From Cafeteria roenbergensis (Eukaryota; Sar; Bigyra; Bicosoecida; Cafeteriaceae), in the NCBI GenBank assembly GCA_008330645.1, contig VLTN01000038.1, positions 186,001 to 250,000 on the forward strand: a stretch of DNA of 64,000 bases, given 5' to 3'. The notes beneath the pieces are model-generated. The model was not told the DNA's origin. It searched no databases and saw only the letters and a list, made by a program, of their open reading frames with translations. The position numbers were made by a program, and so were the translations under genes. This document shows, piece by piece, positions 59,594 to 64,000 of this stretch (the first letter of the stretch is position 1; the number at the start of each line of letters is the position of its first letter).

Positions 59594-62217
59594 ACGCCGG
59601 CGCGACCCCCGCTGCCCGCCAGACGCCAGCTGCTCCCAATGCAGGGCTGCCACCCGCCGCAGGGTCGCCGCCCGCTGCACAAGCCGACCCGAGCAGACCC
59701 ACCGACGTCACGAAGGCCGCGATCGACGAAGCGCTAGCGGACCCCCTCGGAATGAGACGTGCAGAGCTGCCAGCAGAAATGCAGACGGAGGACTTCGAAG
59801 ATACTGCGTGCCGATACTGCGGCGTGAGCTACGTTGTCATGTCAGAGTTGAGGGAAATGCAAGACAGAGTCATTCGGGCCGAGGCCGTGGTCGAAGGCTG
59901 GCGGGACAGAATCAGCAGGACCGTCGCTGCGGAGGCGGCCAACGAGCAGGCCGAGGCATCCGCGGAACGTCACAGGCGCCAAGCGAGCGCGTTGCGGCGA
60001 AGGCTGGCGTCTCTTCGCAGGGCAGCAGCGGCGGTCAAGCGGTCTTCTGAGTCAGCTGTCCGGTCCATCCGGGCGACATCAGCGGAAGTCAAGTGTGCCC
60101 TGCAGGCCACGGGGTTTCTGAGGACGCAGGCTGCCGCGCGTGTCCAGCTCGTCTCGGCAAGCTCCGCCGTGGGGAAGCCAAGCCACGCAGCTGCCACCGA
60201 CACCGCGCCCGCCACTGCTTGCGGCTCTCCCGACAGCCCACAGCTGGGGCCGTTCGCGACGCAGTGGTCGGAAGCCGCATCTGCGGCCGTGGCGGCGGCA
60301 ACAGCCGCGGCAGCGGCCAGCAGACGCCGTGCAATAGCTGAGCTTCAAGGGAAGCTGGACGCTGCGGCACTCGCCGCAGAGGAGGCGAAGGAAGGATCAG
60401 CCGACCGCCTGGCTGCAGCGGAAAGCGGCAGGCGGGCTGCAGAGGCTGAATGCGCGCAACTTCGCGCCGAGTTGCACACGCTGCGAGCCGAGGCAGCGTC
60501 GGCGTCTGACGCAGCCAAGGCGGCTGCTCGCCGCGCGGAAGCCAGTCTGGCCGAGGCAGAGAGACACAAGGCTGCAGCTGAGGCTGAGGCTGTCCGCATG
60601 GCGCGACTTTGCTCTGAGCACGAAGAGGCGAAGGCGAGGTTGCAACAGACTGCAGTTGACCTCGCCGAGCAACTCCGCGTCGCCAAGGCAAGCGACGCCG
60701 AAGGCCTGCGGCTGCTCCGCAGGCAGTTGCAGGAGAGCGACGCACGCGTGAGAGACGTGACCGCGGCATCCTCCGAGGCACAGGCGGAGCTGCAACGGCG
60801 AGCCCGAGAGGCAGAGCGCAAACTCGCCGCCCTTGAACGAGTCGCGGCCGATGCGCAGGCATCGGCGGAGCAGCTGGCTGAGGAGCTGCGCCGCGCCGAG
60901 CGCCGTCGTGTCGCAGAGGTGAGCGCTGCAGCTGATGGCGCAGCTGACGCGGTCTCGCAGGCCAACCAGGCAGCTGAGAGGCACGAGGCGGCACGGCGCA
61001 AGGCCGAGGCCGACCTGAAGGCTCTGGCCGACCGGTCTGCGACTCAGGCGGGCAGGGCAGCGGACCTCCTCGAGGCTGCAGAAGCGGCGAAGCAGCTGGC
61101 CGAGGCAAAGGCGGAGTCTGCCAGTCAGCGGCTTCAAGAGCACCTGGCCAAGGCATCCGCAACCGGCAACGAAGCCGCGGCCGAGCTGAGCAGAGTCAAG
61201 GCGCTCCTGACGGCAGCGCGGCAGACAGCTGTCGCGGCCGAGGCAGCGAGGGAGGCGGAGGCCGCCACCGTCGCCTCCCTGCAGCGTCGCGTGACACAGC
61301 TGTCGTCAGAGCTATCGGCAGAGTCTGAAAGAGTGCGAGCGCGGGATGCGGCTGCTGCAGCTGCGGCTGCGAGGGCGGAGGAGGCGGAAAAGCAGGCGGC
61401 TGATGCGACGGCAAAGCTCGACGCTCAGGTGAAGGCAGCGAGCAGTGGCACCGAGCCCGCACATGCCAAGGCTGCATCGCGTGAGCTGACGACGCTACTG
61501 CTTTCGATGCCGAGTGTGGTTGCTTCAATGGCAGGCGCCGTCGCTGCAACTGCTGTCCCGGACGCGAGCGGGCACGTCGCTGCCAGCTCGGACGACATCC
61601 ACGCGGAGCTGTTACGGAGCTGCGGGCTGAGCCATGCTGGCAGTGCCAAGAGCGATGATCGCCGCGACGACGTCGGGATGTGGCCCGCTGCCGTTGCCAC
61701 CCGTGAGGGTGCCACGGTCGGAGGCTCTGCACCAGCCAAGGGGCTGGATGCGACGCGGCTAGCACAGCTGTTGACGGCTGCATCCGGCAAAGTGGAGCGC
61801 GGTGCGGAGCTGCTGCGAAGTGAGGTGTTGTCCTTGCGACACACTGTCGAGCGAGAGTGCGCTGAGCGTCTCGACCTCATGGAGCAGCTGGAGTCACTGC
61901 GCGGACCATCATCGCGGCGCCAAGGGTCTCCGCGCCCAGAGCAGAGTCATGCGCCCGGGCGTGGCCGCCCTGCTCCCGAGTCGTGGACTGGATCGTGTGG
62001 CAGCTCGGCCGGTGCACGCCCAGCGAGTCCGCAGTCTGGGCGCCCCACAGCTGCGACAGCTGCTGGCGCGAGGGGCAGCCGGCGGTCGGGCCTGTCGTCT
62101 GCGGGGAGCCAAGCGCTGCAGGCCCCCCTGGCGGCAGCACCGCCGGCCGGAGGACGGTCAGACACGTCGTGGACGTCAGCTCGCGGCAGAGCCGGCGCAA
62201 GGAGGGGCCGGCGATAG
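59308..62217 (+). CDS. Long coiled-coil protein resembling LEKR1, copy 2 (altered N-terminus)
   Basis: The conserved part (AGATPAARQTPAAPNAGLPP onward) begins at 59594 and matches copy 1 to the end (RGRAGARRGRR) with scattered substitutions. The CRYCGVSY motif and the coiled coil are unchanged. Upstream of 59594 the sequence is unrelated to copy 1. The frame stays open to an ATG at 59308, which would add about 95 residues (MPTAEAVGVPPAARLPREDS) encoded antisense to the interrupted minus-strand gene. Whether this start is used, or the copy lacks a proper promoter and start, cannot be told. The intact long frame argues that the duplication is young or the product is still used. Confidence 0.65.
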   Translation: MPTAEAVGVPPAARLPREDSTARAAASARRTASSTDAVLRAKRPPRGRGASCGGRPSADCVGAGPAKPPGPRVPASESQGKAAIGGWRRALASAPDAGATPAARQTPAAPNAGLPPAAGSPPAAQADPSRPTDVTKAAIDEALADPLGMRRAELPAEMQTEDFEDTACRYCGVSYVVMSELREMQDRVIRAEAVVEGWRDRISRTVAAEAANEQAEASAERHRRQASALRRRLASLRRAAAAVKRSSESAVRSIRATSAEVKCALQATGFLRTQAAARVQLVSASSAVGKPSHAAATDTAPATACGSPDSPQLGPFATQWSEAASAAVAAATAAAAASRRRAIAELQGKLDAAALAAEEAKEGSADRLAAAESGRRAAEAECAQLRAELHTLRAEAASASDAAKAAARRAEASLAEAERHKAAAEAEAVRMARLCSEHEEAKARLQQTAVDLAEQLRVAKASDAEGLRLLRRQLQESDARVRDVTAASSEAQAELQRRAREAERKLAALERVAADAQASAEQLAEELRRAERRRVAEVSAAADGAADAVSQANQAAERHEAARRKAEADLKALADRSATQAGRAADLLEAAEAAKQLAEAKAESASQRLQEHLAKASATGNEAAAELSRVKALLTAARQTAVAAEAAREAEAATVASLQRRVTQLSSELSAESERVRARDAAAAAAAARAEEAEKQAADATAKLDAQVKAASSGTEPAHAKAASRELTTLLLSMPSVVASMAGAVAATAVPDASGHVAASSDDIHAELLRSCGLSHAGSAKSDDRRDDVGMWPAAVATREGATVGGSAPAKGLDATRLAQLLTAASGKVERGAELLRSEVLSLRHTVERECAERLDLMEQLESLRGPSSRRQGSPRPEQSHAPGRGRPAPESWTGSCGSSAGARPASPQSGRPTAATAAGARGSRRSGLSSAGSQALQAPLAAAPPAGGRSDTSWTSARGRAGARRGRR

Positions 62218-62807
62218 TTCCAGGGCATGGGGGCGCGTGTGCCCGTGCGTGGTCCGGCTGCGTTTGCGTGGCCGGGCAGGGACTGCGCGCCGCTTGGGCA
62301 GATGCGTGAGCCGTTTGACTGTCCTTGTGATGACAATCCTGCGCTGCTGCTGTTCCCCCAAGTTGAGCGGCCGCAGCCCTCAGACGTGGCAACAACAACC
62401 CCGGGCCTGCTCTGCCCCACGGCAGGCGCGGCCCATCCGACCCGCTCGCAAGCTCGCCCTCTGAGCGGGCACACCGGCTCGAGTCCGTGTGGGGCTCGCC
62501 GGCCGCGTCCCATAGCTGCCGCACGCGCCCCGAGTGGTGCGTGTGTGCTCGATTCGATCGTTTGCCCCCTCACTCCCGTCCCTCGGGCGACCCCGTGTGG
62601 TCCCCGCCGCGCCGAAGTGCAGCCGCTTGGTCATCACCGGTCCCGCACTCGCACGCGGTCTCCCGACACCCTTGATGGTCAGCATTCGCTTTGTGGGGCG
62701 GCTGATCGAGCGGGATATTTGCCAACCGCGGCAATATCGCGCCTGCAGCCCGCCTCAGACCGCGGCGCACGCCAGAAGCTCAAGCGCGACTCGTGTGCCC
62801 AACGATC
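62218..62807. promoter_or_regulatory. Spacer upstream of ankyrin gene 2
   Basis: This duplicate of 46787-47376 has the same length. It includes the copy of the dispersed core at about 62565-62615, where CCCGTGTGG replaces CCTGGCGG of copy 1. Confidence 0.5.
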
Positions 62808-64000
62808 ATGGCCAACATGACCCCAGACGCGCTCGCAGACGCCATTGCGGCCGGCCAGTTCGACCAGGTGCTGGCAGCCGTCGACGGCGGGCTCGGCAAG
62901 GACAGCTGCCTGGTGCGTCTGCCGATGGGCTGCTGAGGGGCAGGCTCTTGGGGCACCCCGCAGGCGGACTGGCCAGGGGTCTGAAATTGGCGGCTGCATG
63001 CTGGCGCTTGCGGCCCGGGTGCGCGGGGGCACGCCCGGCGCGAACAGGCGGCTGCGCTGACCGGGAGCAGCTCGACTCTTGCTCGTTGTTTTGCTGCGCT
63101 GTCTTGCTTGCAGTGCGGGCGCCCGCTGATCCTCGAGGCAGCAGCTGCCGGAGGGAAGGCCCTTGTGGAAGGACTGCTGGACCGTGGCGCGGACGTGGCG
63201 ACGAAGACGCCAGTGAGCGGCAGCAAGCGGAAGCTTGACCACGGCTGCGCCGAAGCACACGATGAGCACCTGCAAGTTCCCCCGAGCTTGGGCGTTGGGC
63301 AGGGACTCGCCGAGCCCGATTCGTCCAGCTTGTGCAGGGGTTGGACGGTGCCGGGGCGGCCGTGGTGGCGACTGTGGTTTGTGTGCATGTTTCGGTGCTG
63401 TCTGATGTGACTGCAGGACGGCTGGACGGCGGTCATGCTGGCTGCACAGGACGGCCACGAGTCGACTGTGGAGCTGCTGCTCGACCGCGGCGCCGACGTG
63501 GAGGCACGGGAGGAGGTGAGCACAGTATCGATTGGCCGCAGCCGCGGTGGCGCGTATCCCGCTGACCGCCTCGGGCGGGCTGTGACCGAGCCTGCCGCTG
63601 GCCTGAGGCGGGCAGTGAGCCGCTGGCAGTCTTCGCTGGGACCTTGTCGGTTTGCGCGCGCTGTCCGATGCGGCGTGGGTGCGCCGCGTGTGGGGTGGCG
63701 GTCGCTGAGGGGAGGCAGCACGGCGTGTCGTCGGCCTGGTGGTGGTGGGCTCCGGCGCAGGTGGCGGGCCCGCGCGTGGGGCGTGGTGGCGCAGTGTGTG
63801 GCTCGGGCTGGAGTGTGTCGATGGCTCGCTGGCGGGGGCGGGGGTGGCAGCTGTGGGTGGCTGCGGGGACTGGGACGGACAACTGCGGGACCGAGGGGGA
63901 CGGGGCGGCATGGTTGGGGCCGTGACGGCGTCCGGCGTCAGCGCGGGTGGGGCTGGTGTTGCTTGTTTGGCATGGGTGTTGGGCGTCGTGCTGGACGGCC
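62808..64000 (+). CDS. Ankyrin-repeat protein, copy 2, 3' end outside window
   Basis: Visible exons are 62808-62912 (N-cap MANMTPDALADAIAAGQFDQ), 63114-63212 and 63417-63515. All are phase 0 and equivalent to exons 1-3 of the first ankyrin gene. Exon 3 encodes DGWTAVMLAAQDGHESTVEL and continues LLLDRGADVEAREE. Intron 3 begins at 63516 and extends past the window end. Its body matches intron 10 of ankyrin gene 1 (52732-53325) much better than intron 3 of gene 1. So the exon-intron units have been rearranged or converted since the duplication. Further repeat exons are expected beyond 64000. Confidence 0.88.

Larger units (their letters stand above)
59594..64000 (+). repeat. Segmental duplication, copy 2
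   Basis: This is the counterpart of 44163-48086, offset 15431 bp. It carries the coiled-coil gene, the 590-bp spacer and the first exons of a second ankyrin gene, and runs off the window. The left edge is sharp (CGCCGGCGCGACC onward is shared). Confidence 0.9.

Noticed and set aside
1-64000. Retrotransposons or DNA transposons anywhere in the window
   Set aside because: No reverse transcriptase, integrase, tyrosine recombinase or transposase motifs were found in any frame I read, and no long terminal or inverted repeats beyond the gene-cassette duplication.

Overview
The window is nuclear DNA from a very GC-rich (by eye about 70%) unicellular eukaryote. It carries short GT-AG introns, mostly with GTGAG-type donors, and conserved eukaryotic genes: an NPL4-like p97 cofactor, a CWF19L1-like debranching factor, the exosome cap subunit CSL4 and an SDP1/TGL-type lipase. 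A free-living heterotrophic stramenopile such as a Cafeteria-like bicosoecid would fit the composition and gene set, but this is a guess from style. I see no prokaryotic features, no reverse transcriptase, transposase or capsid gene, and no tRNA or rRNA.

Layout. 1-4.45 kb: the minus-strand gene of a secretory-pathway protein whose ectodomain is about 61 copies of a 57-bp repeat. 4.9-14.6 kb: a cysteine-rich multi-pass membrane protein, a small four-helix membrane protein and a large RNA-binding protein whose first RRM is split by an intron. 16.1-24.8 kb: CWF19L1-like and NPL4-like genes (divergent, 218 bp apart), a small unknown gene and CSL4. 25.3-31.8 kb: a PX-polyproline-WH2 protein divergent from a DUF3336-patatin lipase. 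32.2-35 kb: two tandem, probably N-myristoylated, copine/RGLG-like von Willebrand A genes. 35.15-40.4 kb: a huge disordered basic protein with a PP1-docking motif. 41.3-43.1 kb: a hemerythrin-domain protein divergent from a methyltransferase.

44.1-64 kb is the accessory part. A coiled-coil gene resembling LEKR1 is followed by an ankyrin gene in which every 33-residue repeat is one 99-bp phase-0 exon. Most of its introns are copies of one another, so the exon plus intron has been amplified as a unit. This two-gene cassette is repeated 15.4 kb downstream (59594 to the window end). Its left edge cuts into a minus-strand alanine-rich gene. Between the two copies lies a lower-GC gene for a signal-peptide-bearing protein I cannot identify.

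Six gene pairs are divergent with 179-443 bp between start codons, so shared promoters look common. Many multi-exon genes have a short first exon that simple ORF reading misses; the exon joins given here were found by splice-site phase plus protein-family continuity and need RNA evidence. A further oddity is a vocabulary of short motifs, above all GGCAGAGC in both orientations, which is far denser in 5-32 kb than composition predicts.
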